Assembly (NCBI GenBank): GCA_002083475.1
Contig: LWDI01000060.1
Location: 1-64,000 of the forward strand
DNA: 64,000 bases
From: Proteobacteria bacterium SG_bin5
GTDB lineage: Bacteria; Pseudomonadota; Alphaproteobacteria; Sphingomonadales; Sphingomonadaceae
Direction of reading: 5' to 3'
In this document: positions 44,600-52,773 of the stretch, in pieces
Layout: each line of letters opens with the position of its first letter
Numbering within the stretch: position 1 is the first letter of the stretch
Made by a program: the position numbers and the translations under genes
The notes under the pieces: generated by a model
Seen by the model: the letters and a program-made list of their open reading frames with translations, nothing else
What the model was told of the DNA's origin: nothing
Database searches by the model: none

Positions 44600-45042
44600 G
44601 CATCGAGGTGGAAGAAGTGAGCGGCGTGCCGACGCCACCCCGGGCGCGGGTCGACGTGCGCGCGGGGTTCGAGCGCAAGCGCGATTATCTCGAAGGGTTT
44701 CTGAGCCAGGCGCCCGTCGCCGAAGATGCCGAAGGCCCCGGCGGCGCGCTCTACGAAGCGGTGATCGCCGCGCTCAAGGAAATCTACGATCCGGAAATCC
44801 CGGTGAATATTTATGAGCTGGGTCTCGTCTACAACGTCGAGATCAGCGACGGCCATGTGATCGTCACCATGACGCTGACGACGCCGCATTGCCCGGTCGC
44901 CGAATCGATGCCCGCCGAAGTCGAAATCCGCGTCGGCGCGGTGCCGGGGGTCGGCTCGGCCGAGGTCAATCTGGTGTGGGACCCGCCTTGGGACCCGGGC
45001 AAGATGAGCGACGAAGCCAAGCTCGAACTGGGGATGTTGTGA
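44596..45042 (+). CDS. sufT: SUF-associated MIP18/DUF59 protein SufT
   Basis: 148-residue protein with the DUF59 domain: LKEIYDPEIPVNIYELGLVYNVEI, VTMTLTTPHCPVAESMPAEVE with the conserved Cys, and VNLVWDPPWDPGKMS. In bacteria SufT helps Fe-S maturation in cells using SUF. An N-terminal extension of about 45 charged residues precedes the domain. Start overlaps the sufS stop (ATGA); its end touches sufA start. Confidence 0.93.
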   Translation: MSIEVEEVSGVPTPPRARVDVRAGFERKRDYLEGFLSQAPVAEDAEGPGGALYEAVIAALKEIYDPEIPVNIYELGLVYNVEISDGHVIVTMTLTTPHCPVAESMPAEVEIRVGAVPGVGSAEVNLVWDPPWDPGKMSDEAKLELGML

Positions 45043-45398
45043 TGAGCGACGTGAAGACCCGTGCCCGCCCGCAGGCCCTGTTCCTCACCCCCAATGCCGA
45101 GGCGCGGATCGCCGCCTTGATGGCGAAGGCGCCCGAGGGCGCGGTGGGGGTAAAGCTTTCGACCCCGCGCCGCGGCTGTTCGGGGCTCGCTTATTCGGTC
45201 GATTACGTCACCGAAGCCAAGCCGTTCGACGAAAAGATCGAAACGCCGGGCGGCACGCTTTATGTCGATGGCGGCTCGGTGCTCTATCTGATCGGCTCGA
45301 CGATGGACTGGGTGGAGGATGATTTCGCCGCCGGCTTCGTGTTCAACAATCCCAATGCCAAGGGCAGCTGCGGCTGCGGCGAGAGCTTTACCGTATAA
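45042..45398 (+). CDS. sufA: Fe-S cluster carrier SufA/IscA family
   Basis: 118-residue A-type carrier delivering Fe-S clusters. The three conserved cysteines occur as RRGCSGLAYSVDY and GSCGCGESFTV. The GSTMDWVEDDFAAGFVFNNPNA region matches SufA. Last gene of the suf run; starts in a TGATG overlap with sufT. Normal length. Confidence 0.94.
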   Translation: MSDVKTRARPQALFLTPNAEARIAALMAKAPEGAVGVKLSTPRRGCSGLAYSVDYVTEAKPFDEKIETPGGTLYVDGGSVLYLIGSTMDWVEDDFAAGFVFNNPNAKGSCGCGESFTV

Positions 45399-45416
45399 GC
45401 GGCACGTGCCGAAACC

Positions 45417-45878
45417 ATGGAGCGAGCGATGAAACGCGCGATGCTGGCGTTGGCGTTGATGGTCCCCGGGGCAGCCGGCGCGAGCCTGCCGCCACCGCCG
45501 CCCGCTTTCGTCGAGGCGGCGCAGGACGCGATCCTCGCCGCCGATCCGGTCGCGCCTGCCTATAAATCGCTGTTCGCGCCCGATCTGATCGTCGAGGAGA
45601 ATGGCAAGCCGATCGCGCGCGGGCCCGACCAATGGCTGCGGCTGGCGCGCCCGGCGAAAGGCGTGCTGGGCGTCGCCAAGGGCTGGGCGGGCCGGGGCGG
45701 GACGCTGCTGATCGTCGAAAGCGCCGACAGCGTCCGCCGCGACGACCTGCCCCCCGGCGCGATCGCCGATCCCCGCCCGCGCACGCGCGCGGCGCGCTAT
45801 GATTTCGGCGCGGACGGCAAGGTGCACCGGATCGCGATCTCGAGCGTCGACGGTCGCTTCGAGGCGGCGCGGCGGTAG
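45417..45878 (+). CDS. Hypothetical secreted protein
   Basis: 153 residues (or 149 if started at the second ATG, 45429) with a signal peptide (MKRAMLALALMVPGAAGAS). The mature part (AYKSLFAPDLIVEENGKPIARGPDQWLRL; RIAISSVDGRFEAARR) has an NTF2/SnoaL-like look but no clear family. 18 bases after sufA on the same strand, so it may be co-transcribed with suf. Confidence 0.6.
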   Translation: MERAMKRAMLALALMVPGAAGASLPPPPPAFVEAAQDAILAADPVAPAYKSLFAPDLIVEENGKPIARGPDQWLRLARPAKGVLGVAKGWAGRGGTLLIVESADSVRRDDLPPGAIADPRPRTRAARYDFGADGKVHRIAISSVDGRFEAARR

Positions 45879-45910
45879 ACCGGCTGCTCGTCAAGCATCG
45901 GCGCGCTAAG

Positions 45911-46329
45911 TCAGCGTTCGAGCGCGCCGCTCGCGAACAGCGGTACGAAGAAGGTCACCAGAAAAACGATATTCGGGACCACGTTGAGCCCGAAACCAGT
46001 CGCGACCGACAGCGTCGAATCGGTCACGAACCAGGCGAGCACGCCCGCCACCGTCCAGCGCCAGAGCCGCCGTCCCTGATCGCCCAGATCGGCCGCGACG
46101 CGCACCGCGCCCAGCGTCCGACGCCCCAGCCGATCGTCACTCCGCCGAGCACGCCGTTCGCGAAATAAAGCGCCGGCGTGATGTCGAGCGGCGCGGCGCC
46201 GTTGAGCAGATCGAGCAGCGCGAAGACCGGCGCGGCCGTGGCGGGGATGCCGCCTAGCAGCAGCGTCACCCCGAACAGGATCACCGCCGCGCACCAGATG
46301 GTGAGCCAGTTTCGCCAGAATCGAGCCAT
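45911..46329 (-). pseudogene. Frameshifted small membrane protein gene
   Basis: The N-terminal half is read in one frame (MARFWRNWLTIWCAAVILFG to VTIGWGVGRW) and the C-terminal half in another (WRWTVAGVLAWFVTDSTLSV to LFASGALER), with the switch at about 46090-46130. Joined, they make a four-segment membrane protein of about 139 residues, resembling uncharacterised sphingomonad membrane proteins. Either a real frameshift or a sequencing error in the GC-rich run at the junction. Confidence 0.7.
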
Positions 46330-46364
46330 CGCCTTCTCCTCGGCCTCGGGCGATAGCCGATCAT

Positions 46365-46380
46365 TGTAGCGAACGCTACA
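46365..46380. promoter_or_regulatory. Palindromic operator-like site
   Basis: TGTAGCG-AA-CGCTACA, 7-base arms with a 2-base centre, 36 bases upstream of the frameshifted membrane gene. The shape is typical for TetR/AcrR-type repressor sites. On the minus strand TACAAT overlaps the site and could be a -10 box. No TetR gene is in this window. Confidence 0.5.
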
Positions 46381-46395
46381 TATTTTCGGCGGCGG

Positions 46396-46848
46396 TCAAA
46401 CGGGGCGCTTCAGCAGCAGCGCGGTGCGCAGGCATTCGCATACGCGTTCGTCGCGCTGGTTGAGCATCTGGTGGCGCCAGGTGACGAGCCCGGCATTGGG
46501 GCGTGACTTCGACTCACGTAGCTCGGTCACTTCGCTCGTCGCGCGCAGCGTGTCGCCGATGAAGACGGGGGCGGGCATCACGAGCTTGTCATAGCCCAAA
46601 TTCGCGACCAGCGTGCCCATCGTCGTCTCGGCGACGGTGATGCCGACCATCAGGCTGAAGGTGAAGGTGCCGTTCACCAAGATGCGGCCGAACTCGCTTG
46701 CCTTGGCGGCTTCCGCGTCGAGGTGGAGCGGCTGCGGGTTGTGCGTCATCGTCGACCAGAGCAGATTGTCGGTCTCGGTGACGGTGCGGCGCAAGGGATG
46801 CTCGATCCGCTCGCCGAACTGCCATTCGTCGAAATATTTGCCGGGCAT
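46396..46848 (-). CDS. MaoC-family dehydratase
   Basis: 150-residue hot-dog hydratase: KYFDEWQFGERIEHPLRRTVTETDN start, THNPQPLHLDAEAAKASEFGRILVNGTFTFSL with the Asp/His-type active site region, and VFIGDTLRATSEVTELRES. Resembles mesaconyl/3-methylglutaconyl-type hydratases. It follows the biotin carboxylase gene on the same strand across a repeat block, so a role in branched-chain or dicarboxylic acyl-CoA breakdown is plausible but not proven. Confidence 0.85.
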   Translation of the reverse strand: MPGKYFDEWQFGERIEHPLRRTVTETDNLLWSTMTHNPQPLHLDAEAAKASEFGRILVNGTFTFSLMVGITVAETTMGTLVANLGYDKLVMPAPVFIGDTLRATSEVTELRESKSRPNAGLVTWRHQMLNQRDERVCECLRTALLLKRPV

Positions 46849-46865
46849 CGTTTCCCTGTCCTTTG

Positions 46866-47060
46866 CCCTCGCCCCTCGCAGAGGGGAGAGGGATACGAAG
46901 GCTTGGCAGCTTGCTGCCTAGCCGCAGTGGGGTGAGGGGTAGAAGCGACCGCGCCAGCGGTCGCGCGGTCGGCGGCGCCGACCGCTTCCCCTCATCCAAG
47001 CGCCGCTAGGCGGCTTGCGCCGCCAAGCTCTGCTATCCTTCTCCCGCGCGCGGGAGAAGG
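46866..47060. repeat. Hairpin repeat block, diverged family A
   Basis: Left half 46866-46939 shares CTTGGCAGCTTGCTGCCTAG with the block at 14505; right half 46988-47060 is a rough reverse complement with CTCCCGCGCGCGGGAGA at its end. The centre holds GACCGCGCCAGCGGTC and GGTCGGCGGCGCCGACC palindromes. No gene. Confidence 0.75.
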
Positions 47061-47061
47061 C

Positions 47062-49005
47062 TCATTCCTTGGCCTCCACCCGAACGAGCAGCGCATCGAC
47101 CGGCACCTGCGTGCCAGGCGTGGCGTTGAGTTCGGCCACCACCCCGTCGAACGGCGCGGTGAGCGCGTGCTCCATCTTCATCGCTTCGAGCGTGACGAGG
47201 CGCTGGCCCTTGGTGACGGTATCGCCGGGGGCGACCTCGACGGCGGTCACGCGCCCGGGCATCGGGGCGAGGAGGGCGCCGGACGAAGCCAACCCGCTGG
47301 CTGCTTGATCGAAGCGTGGCGCCGTAAAGCGCCATGTTTCGCCTTGCATTGTTGCCCAGACAGCGTCGTGGTCCGCTTGGACAAGCGGATAGGCCCGCTG
47401 GTCATAAGTCGCGCCGCTAGCCAATGACGCACGATAAACTTGTCGGCGGTCCATTACTGCAACGTCGGTTGTGACGTCCGCATTCAATCGAAAGCCGATG
47501 GGCAAGGGTCGTCCTTCAATAGCCTTATGGCAGATCATTTCCGCCACTGGACCAAGCAACCATGGTTCTGGATCGACGCTGAAGATGACATCTTCGTGGT
47601 ACCGCTCGATAAAGCCAGTGTCGATCCTCCCCGACATGAAATCCGGGTTGACCAGTAGCGCGTGCAGGAAGGTGGCGTTCGTCCGGATCGGCCAGATTTG
47701 TGCATCGGCACATAGGCTCGCCAACCCGACGGCGGCATCGCGGCGCGTGTCAGCGTGGCAGATGATTTTCGCGATCATCGGGTCGTAAAAGGGTGAGACT
47801 TCTCCGCCTTCGGTAACGCCGGTCTCGATGCGGCCAACAGAAGGATAATCATTCTCGAACTCGACACCACGAACCGGATCGCGCCAGCGCGTTGACCGGA
47901 CCTCGGTCGGTAGCCGGAAGCGCTCCAGCCGCCCAACGCTCGGCAAAAACCCCTTGGCCGGGTCCTCGGCATATAGCCGCGCCTCGATCGCGTGGCCGTT
48001 GATCGCCAACTCCTCCTGGCGCTTGGGCAGCGTCTCGCCCGACGCCACGCGCAGCTGCCATTCGACCAGATCGACGCCGGTGATCTCCTCGGTCACCGGA
48101 TGCTCGACCTGGAGCCGGGTGTTCATTTCCATGAACCAGATGCGGTCGGCGCGCAGGCCCTCGCTCGCGTCGGCGATGAACTCGATCGTGCCCGCGCCGA
48201 CATAATCCACCGCCTGGGCCGCGCGCACCGCCGCCGCGCAGAGGCGTTCGCGCGTCTCCTCGGACATGCCGGGCGCGGGGGCTTCCTCGATCACCTTTTG
48301 GTGGCGGCGCTGGAGCGAGCAGTCGCGCTCGAACAGATGGACGATGTTGCCATGCGTGTCGCCGAAGACCTGCACCTCGATATGGCGCGGGGCGGTGATG
48401 TATTTTTCGATCAGCACCCGGTCGTCGCCGAAGCTGGAGGCGGCCTCGCGCTTGCAGCTGGCGAGCGCGTCGGCGAAATCGGCGCTCGCCTCGACGCGCC
48501 GCATCCCCTTGCCGCCGCCGCCCGCGACCGCCTTGATCAGCACCGGATAGCCGATCGCATCGGCCTCGGCCTGGAGCCGGTCGGGCGCCTGATCCTCGCC
48601 CAGATAACCCGGCGTCACGGGGACGCCCGCGTCCGCCATCAGCTTCTTGGCGGCGTCCTTCAGCCCCATCGCGCGGATCGAATGGGGCGTCGCGCCCACC
48701 CAGATCAGCCCCGCCGCCGCCACCGCCTCGGCGAAGTCGGCATTTTCGGAGAGAAAGCCATAGCCCGGGTGGATCGCCTCGGCGCCGGTCGCCTTGGCGG
48801 CAGCGATGATTTTGTCGCCGCGCAAATAGCTCTCGCGCGCCGGGGAGGGGCCGATATGCACCGCTTCGTCGGCCTGCCGCACGTGCAGCGCCCGGGCGTC
48901 GGCATCCGAATAGACCGCGATCGTGCGAATGCCGAGCTTGCGGCAGGTGCGGATGATGCGGCAGGCGATTTCGCCGCGATTGGCGATGAGGAGCGAGGCG
49001 ATCAT
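47062..49005 (-). CDS. mccA: Biotin-containing acyl-CoA carboxylase alpha subunit (methylcrotonyl-CoA type)
   Basis: 647-residue subunit with biotin carboxylase and biotin carrier. LLIANRGEIACRIIRTCRKLGI start, ATP-grasp GGGGKGMRRVEA, LFERDCSLQRRHQKVIEEAPAP, FMEMNTRLQVEHPVTE, and biotin-attachment EAMKMEH near residue 610. With the carboxyltransferase at 50147 it should form leucine-degradation methylcrotonyl-CoA carboxylase; propionyl- or geranyl-CoA specificity is possible. Start at ATG giving MIASLLIANRGE. Odd feature: about 47320-47900 (middle to late part) is visibly AT-richer than both ends, suggesting a recombined segment. Confidence 0.9.
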   Translation of the reverse strand: MIASLLIANRGEIACRIIRTCRKLGIRTIAVYSDADARALHVRQADEAVHIGPSPARESYLRGDKIIAAAKATGAEAIHPGYGFLSENADFAEAVAAAGLIWVGATPHSIRAMGLKDAAKKLMADAGVPVTPGYLGEDQAPDRLQAEADAIGYPVLIKAVAGGGGKGMRRVEASADFADALASCKREAASSFGDDRVLIEKYITAPRHIEVQVFGDTHGNIVHLFERDCSLQRRHQKVIEEAPAPGMSEETRERLCAAAVRAAQAVDYVGAGTIEFIADASEGLRADRIWFMEMNTRLQVEHPVTEEITGVDLVEWQLRVASGETLPKRQEELAINGHAIEARLYAEDPAKGFLPSVGRLERFRLPTEVRSTRWRDPVRGVEFENDYPSVGRIETGVTEGGEVSPFYDPMIAKIICHADTRRDAAVGLASLCADAQIWPIRTNATFLHALLVNPDFMSGRIDTGFIERYHEDVIFSVDPEPWLLGPVAEMICHKAIEGRPLPIGFRLNADVTTDVAVMDRRQVYRASLASGATYDQRAYPLVQADHDAVWATMQGETWRFTAPRFDQAASGLASSGALLAPMPGRVTAVEVAPGDTVTKGQRLVTLEAMKMEHALTAPFDGVVAELNATPGTQVPVDALLVRVEAKE

Positions 49006-49123
49006 GGCCGGGCGATAGCGGCTCGCGCGGCGGCGCGCATCTGATTTTGCGCAAGGGGGCACGGGCCGGTGCCGCTATCCGCCGTCGGCCCGACCCGCGA
49101 CCGTAAAGCGCACCCAGCGGTGG

Positions 49124-49144
49124 ACCCCGGACCAAGTCCGGGGT
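49124..49144. repeat. Palindromic hairpin ACCCCGGAC-CAA-GTCCGGGGT
   Basis: Nine-base perfect stem with a 3-base loop between mccA and the upstream SnoaL-like gene. Single copy in this window. Confidence 0.75.
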
Positions 49145-49173
49145 GACGGCGGGGCGTTAAGTCGCCCCTCGAG

Positions 49174-49638
49174 CTATTGGCCTTGCGCGCAATCGGTTCG
49201 GCTCGACCAGGTGAGGTTCTGGATCTTCCAGGCGCCGCCCTCGCGGACCAGATCGAAATGATCATAGCCGCAATGGTGGAGCTTGCCGTCGATCCGGAAA
49301 TCATAGCGGCCCCACACATAGGCGATGTCGCCGTCCACCTCGATCGCCGGGTCGTAGAGCCGCTCCTCGAACCGCTCGGGGCCGGGGGTGAAGCGGGCGA
49401 GCAGTTGCTCGCGGGTGAAGTGGACGATCCGCTTGGGGTTTTCGTTGGCGATGGTCGCGGTCGCGTCGGGGCGCAGCGTCTCGGCGATCTTGGCCGCGTC
49501 GCGCGCGGCGATGCCGGCGAAGAGGCTGTTGACGACCTGCATCACTTGCTCGGCCTCCGCTTGGGGCTGCGGCGGCAGGCCGGTGCCCTTGGGGAGCGGC
49601 GCGACGGGGGTGGTTTGGAGGAGAAGCGCGAGGATCAT
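49174..49638 (-). CDS. Secreted SnoaL/DUF4440-like protein
   Basis: 154 residues with a short hydrophobic start (MILALLLQTTPVAPLPKG) that may be a signal peptide. The NTF2-like domain appears as VVNSLFAGIAARDAAKIAETLRPDATATIANEN, IAYVWGRYDFRIDGKLHHCGYDHFDLVREGGAWKI (motif) and TWSSRTDC. Reaction unknown. Sits between the two carboxylase subunit genes, probably an interloper like the DUF559 gene next to it. Confidence 0.72.
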   Translation of the reverse strand: MILALLLQTTPVAPLPKGTGLPPQPQAEAEQVMQVVNSLFAGIAARDAAKIAETLRPDATATIANENPKRIVHFTREQLLARFTPGPERFEERLYDPAIEVDGDIAYVWGRYDFRIDGKLHHCGYDHFDLVREGGAWKIQNLTWSSRTDCAQGQ

Positions 49639-49660
49639 GGGGGCTCCGTTCGTGATGGGC

Positions 49661-50139
49661 AAATCCTCCCCAAGCTATGCTCGGGGAGGGGGACCGCCGG
49701 AACGGCGGTGGAGGGGCCGACGCGCGGTTGCAAGGGTGATGATGGCCGTTACGACCGCCTCGAGGTCGGCCAATATATCGCGGGCCGGGATACGCAGCGT
49801 TTCGATGCCGTGACAGGCGAGCAGCGTATCGCGCTCGGCATCCCGCGCCAAGCGATTGCCGCGCTCATGCGCTTCGCCATCGACCTCGATGCAAAGTTTC
49901 GCCTCGGGACAATAGAAGTCCAGCACATAGGGGCCGGCGGGATGTTGGTGGCGGAACTTAAAGCCGTCCGGCCGCGCGCGCAGCGCTTGCCATAGCAGCA
50001 CCTCGGGAAGCGACATTTGTCGCCTTAGCTGGCGGGCATGCCGCACGGTTCGGGCAGGTTTGGGAAGAATTGCCATCGTCGCGGCCCCTCCACCGTGCTT
50101 CGCACGGTCCCCCTCCCCAAGCAAGCTTGGGGAGGATTT
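49661..50139. mobile_element. Inverted-repeat-bounded DUF559 unit near mccB (family C arms)
   Basis: Left arm 49661-49719 and right arm 50082-50139 are inverted copies of about 58 bases starting AAATCCTCCCCAAGCT. Each has two hairpins; the inner hairpins differ in paired positions (CCGCCGGAACGGCGG against CCGTGCGAAGCACGG), so stems are kept by compensatory changes. A DUF559 gene on the minus strand fills the interior. Same arm family as 9344-9470 and 42401-42534, which hold no gene. Confidence 0.68.
49675..50076 (-). CDS. DUF559 endonuclease-domain protein
   Basis: 133 residues, Vsr/MutH-like fold family: RQLRRQMSLPEVLLWQALRA, GFKFRHQHPAGPYVLDFYCP, KLCIEVDGEAHERG, LLACHGIETLRIPARDIL. Core acidic residues (LDFYC Asp; E-V-D) are present. 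ATG at 50076 chosen; a second in-frame ATG at 50016 is near the family start. The last residues (RRSGGPPPRA) and stop come from the left repeat arm. It is only distantly like the DUF559 at 40037, yet occupies the same kind of repeat frame. Confidence 0.85.
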   Translation of the reverse strand: MAILPKPARTVRHARQLRRQMSLPEVLLWQALRARPDGFKFRHQHPAGPYVLDFYCPEAKLCIEVDGEAHERGNRLARDAERDTLLACHGIETLRIPARDILADLEAVVTAIITLATARRPLHRRSGGPPPRA

Positions 50140-50146
50140 AAGGGCG

Positions 50147-51745
50147 TCACATCCGAAACACCCCAAACCCCCGCTCTTCTACCCCCGCCTCCAGCGTCGC
50201 CGCGAGCGCCAAGCCCAGCACGTCGCGCGTCTGCGCCGGATCGATGATGCCATCGTCCCACAGCCGCGCGGTCGCGTACCAGGGGTTGCCTTCGTCCTCG
50301 TATTTCTGGCGGATCGGCGCCTTGAACGCCTCGGCCTCATCGGCGGACCAAGTCGCCGCGTCGCGGTGCACGGTCGCCAGCACGCTCGCTGCTTGCTCGC
50401 CGCCCATCACGCTGATCCGCGCATTGGGCCAGCTGAACAGGAAGCGCGGCGAATAGGCCCGCCCGCACATGCCGTAGTTCCCCGCGCCGAACGAGCCGCC
50501 GATCAGCACCGTGATCTTGGGCACGGTCGCGGTCGCGACCGCCGTCACCAGCTTGGCGCCGTGCTTGGCGATGCCTTCCGCCTCATATTTGCCGCCGACC
50601 ATGAAGCCCGAGATATTCTGCAGGAACAGCAAGGGGATACGCCGCTGCTGCGCGAGTTCGATGAAATGCGCGCCCTTCACCGCGCTCTCGCTGAACAACA
50701 CGCCGTTGTTCGCCAGGATCGCGACCGGCATCCCCCAGATATGCGCGAAACCGCAGACGAGCGACGATCCGAACAGCGCCTTGAATTCGTGAAACTCGGA
50801 TGCGTCGACCAGCCGCGCGATCACCTCATGCACGTCATAGGGCGCGCGGACGTCGGGGGGGATGATGCCGTACAGTTCCTCCGCGTCGAAGCGCGGCGGG
50901 CGCGGATCGCGCAGCGTGACGAAGGGCTCGGCGCCCTTGCCCAAATGGCTGACGATGTCGCGCACGATCGTCAGCGCGTGGGCGTCATTCTCGGCGAGAT
51001 GATCGACCACGCCCGAGCGCCGTGCATGGAGCTCGCCGCCGCCCAGATCCTCGGCCGAGATCACCTCGCCCGTCGCCGCCTGCACCAGCGGGGGCCCGGC
51101 GAGGAAAATCGTCCCCTGGCCGCGCACGATCACCGTCTCGTCGGACATCGCCGGCACATAGGCGCCGCCCGCGGTGCAACTCCCCATCACGCAGGCGATT
51201 TGGGGGATGCGCTTGGCGCTCATATTGGCCTGGTTGAAGAAGATGCGGCCGAAATGGTCGCGATCGGGGAAGACCTCGGCCTGATGCGGCAGATTGGCGC
51301 CCCCCGAATCGACCAGATAGATGCACGGCAGCCGGTTCGCCTCGGCGATTTCCTGCGCGCGCAAATGCTTCTTCACGGTGAGCGGATAGTAAGTGCCGCC
51401 CTTCACCGTCGCGTCGTTCGCCAGGATCATCACTTGCCGGCCCGAAACGCGGCCGATGCCGGCGATCATCCCCGCGCCTGGGATGTCCTCGCCATAAACG
51501 CCATGCGCGGCGAGCTGGCCGATTTCCAGGAAAGGCGCGCCCGGATCGAGCAGCCGCTCGACCCGCTCGCGCGGCAGCAGCTTGCCGCGCTCGCTGTGCT
51601 TGGCGCGCGCGCGTTCGGGGCCGCCGAGCGCGGCTTGGGCGACATCGGCGCGCAGCCGCTCCACCAGCGCGCGGTTGTGCGCGGCATTGGCGCGAAACGC
51701 CTCGCTCTCGGGGGAAATGCGCGTGTCGAGCACGGGCGCGCTCAT
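50147..51745 (-). CDS. mccB: Acyl-CoA carboxylase carboxyltransferase subunit (methylcrotonyl-CoA type)
   Basis: 532-residue crotonase-like carboxyltransferase. GKLLPRERVERLLDPGAPFLEIG, VKGGTYYPLTVKKHLRAQEIA, LVDSGGANLPHQAEVFPDRDHFGRIFFNQA, GSCTAGGAYVPAMSDE, GGGELHARRSGVVDHLA, LFLQNISGFMVGGKYEAEGIAKHGAKLV and GGSFGAGNYGMCGRAYSPRFLF are classic MCC beta motifs. Expected partner of mccA. In many sphingomonads mccB and mccA are near-adjacent; here the DUF559 unit and a SnoaL-like gene lie between. Confidence 0.94.
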   Translation of the reverse strand: MSAPVLDTRISPESEAFRANAAHNRALVERLRADVAQAALGGPERARAKHSERGKLLPRERVERLLDPGAPFLEIGQLAAHGVYGEDIPGAGMIAGIGRVSGRQVMILANDATVKGGTYYPLTVKKHLRAQEIAEANRLPCIYLVDSGGANLPHQAEVFPDRDHFGRIFFNQANMSAKRIPQIACVMGSCTAGGAYVPAMSDETVIVRGQGTIFLAGPPLVQAATGEVISAEDLGGGELHARRSGVVDHLAENDAHALTIVRDIVSHLGKGAEPFVTLRDPRPPRFDAEELYGIIPPDVRAPYDVHEVIARLVDASEFHEFKALFGSSLVCGFAHIWGMPVAILANNGVLFSESAVKGAHFIELAQQRRIPLLFLQNISGFMVGGKYEAEGIAKHGAKLVTAVATATVPKITVLIGGSFGAGNYGMCGRAYSPRFLFSWPNARISVMGGEQAASVLATVHRDAATWSADEAEAFKAPIRQKYEDEGNPWYATARLWDDGIIDPAQTRDVLGLALAATLEAGVEERGFGVFRM

Positions 51746-52064
51746 GGCCTACTCCTTGGTTCTTGCGAGCGCGTGCCTAGCGGGCAAGGGCGGGCGAGGA
51801 AAGCCGCGCCAGGTTGGGAAACGCGCGGGCGGCGCCGGCAGGACGCGCGAATTGCTCGCCGAAGGGGAGGCGACGCGCGCGATGGCGGGTTCAGCGACCA
51901 AGGACAGGGGCCGCGCCGGGGCGATCGGCATCTCTTCTCCGTTCGCTCCGCGCTCGTGGAGGGGCCGTCCGTCCTTACGACCCTCTAAAAGAAGAACGGT
52001 GCTTCGACGAGCTCAGCACGACCGGATGTAGGCGGTTCCGGCTATGCGCAGCTCGATCGGCCCA
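51746..52064. other. Intergenic region with one family E repeat
   Basis: 319 bases between mccB and the cytochrome c gene. I see no convincing gene. It contains a family E repeat at 51939-52025 (CCGTTCGCTCCGCGCTCGTG to GCTTCGACGAGCTCAGCACG) and otherwise GC-rich sequence that should include the mccB promoter. Confidence 0.7.
51939..52025. repeat. Family E repeat, intergenic copy
   Basis: Same inverted ends as copies at 31001, 31134, 38321 and 43310; diverged centre. Confidence 0.8.
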
Positions 52065-52607
52065 TCAGACCGTCGCCAGATAAGCGATCAGGTCGGCGCG
52101 TTGTTGCGGATCGGCCATGCCGGGATAAGTCATCTTGGTGCCCGGAATCACGCGCTGCGGCTTTTCCAGATATTGGAACAGCTTTTCCTTGGTCCAGGTG
52201 ATGCCGCTGTTCTTGTTGGCGGCGGAATAACTATAGCCGGGCACGGTGCCCGCCTTGCGGCCGACGACTTGATGCAGCGTCGGGCCGATCCGGTTCGCGC
52301 CGGGCTCGACCGAGTGGCAGGTCGCGCAGACGGTGAACGCTGTCTTGCCCTTGCTCGCGTCGCCGGTGAAGCTCGCGAATTGCGCGCCGCTCAGCGTCGC
52401 GACGTCATCGGGGGCGGGGGCGCCCGCCGGCGCGGCGCCGTTCGCCGCCAGTGCATCATTGGCGACCGACTCGGTCGCGACCGGCGGCGGGGCGGCGGGA
52501 TCGATGCCGTTGGTGGTGGCGGCGGTTTCGGTGTCGCGCGGCGCGTTGTTGCCCGAGCAGGCGGCGAGCGCCAGGAACAGCGTCGCCGGAACCAGGATTT
52601 TCATCAT
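52065..52607 (-). CDS. Class I c-type cytochrome, lipoprotein-anchored
   Basis: 180-residue exported cytochrome. Lipoprotein signal peptide with lipobox LALAACSG near residue 20, then a low-complexity Ala/Pro linker, then the haem-binding CATCHS, RIGPTLHQVVGRKAGTVPGYSYS and the axial Met in GTKMTYPGM. The C-terminal QRADLIAYLATV is typical of class I cytochrome c (c2/c552-like). Would pass electrons to terminal oxidase. Two in-frame ATGs (52607, 52604) are possible starts. Confidence 0.92.
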   Translation of the reverse strand: MMKILVPATLFLALAACSGNNAPRDTETAATTNGIDPAAPPPVATESVANDALAANGAAPAGAPAPDDVATLSGAQFASFTGDASKGKTAFTVCATCHSVEPGANRIGPTLHQVVGRKAGTVPGYSYSAANKNSGITWTKEKLFQYLEKPQRVIPGTKMTYPGMADPQQRADLIAYLATV

Positions 52608-52715
52608 GTCTCTCCCGTTTTGCCCCAGGCAACGCGCGCGCGCGCGAAGCGCGCCTTGGGCGGCGGTAAGAGACGGGCGAGGCGTGGCGCGAGCGCGACG
52701 AGCCGTGCCCCAAAA

Positions 52716-52752
52716 GCAAAAGAGCGGCCCCGCCATTCGCGAGACCGCTCTT
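52716..52752 (-). terminator. Rho-independent terminator of rplM-rpsI
   Basis: On the minus strand AGAGCGG...CCGCTCT forms a 7-base stem followed by TTTTGCTTTTG; located about 22 bases after the rpsI stop. Confidence 0.8.
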
Positions 52753-52773
52753 CGTGCCCAAGAAAAACCGAAC

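Noticed and set aside
45042..45398. HesB/IscA of a nif or isc operon
   Set aside because: Gene order and absence of iscS/iscU place it in the SUF operon, so SufA is the better call.
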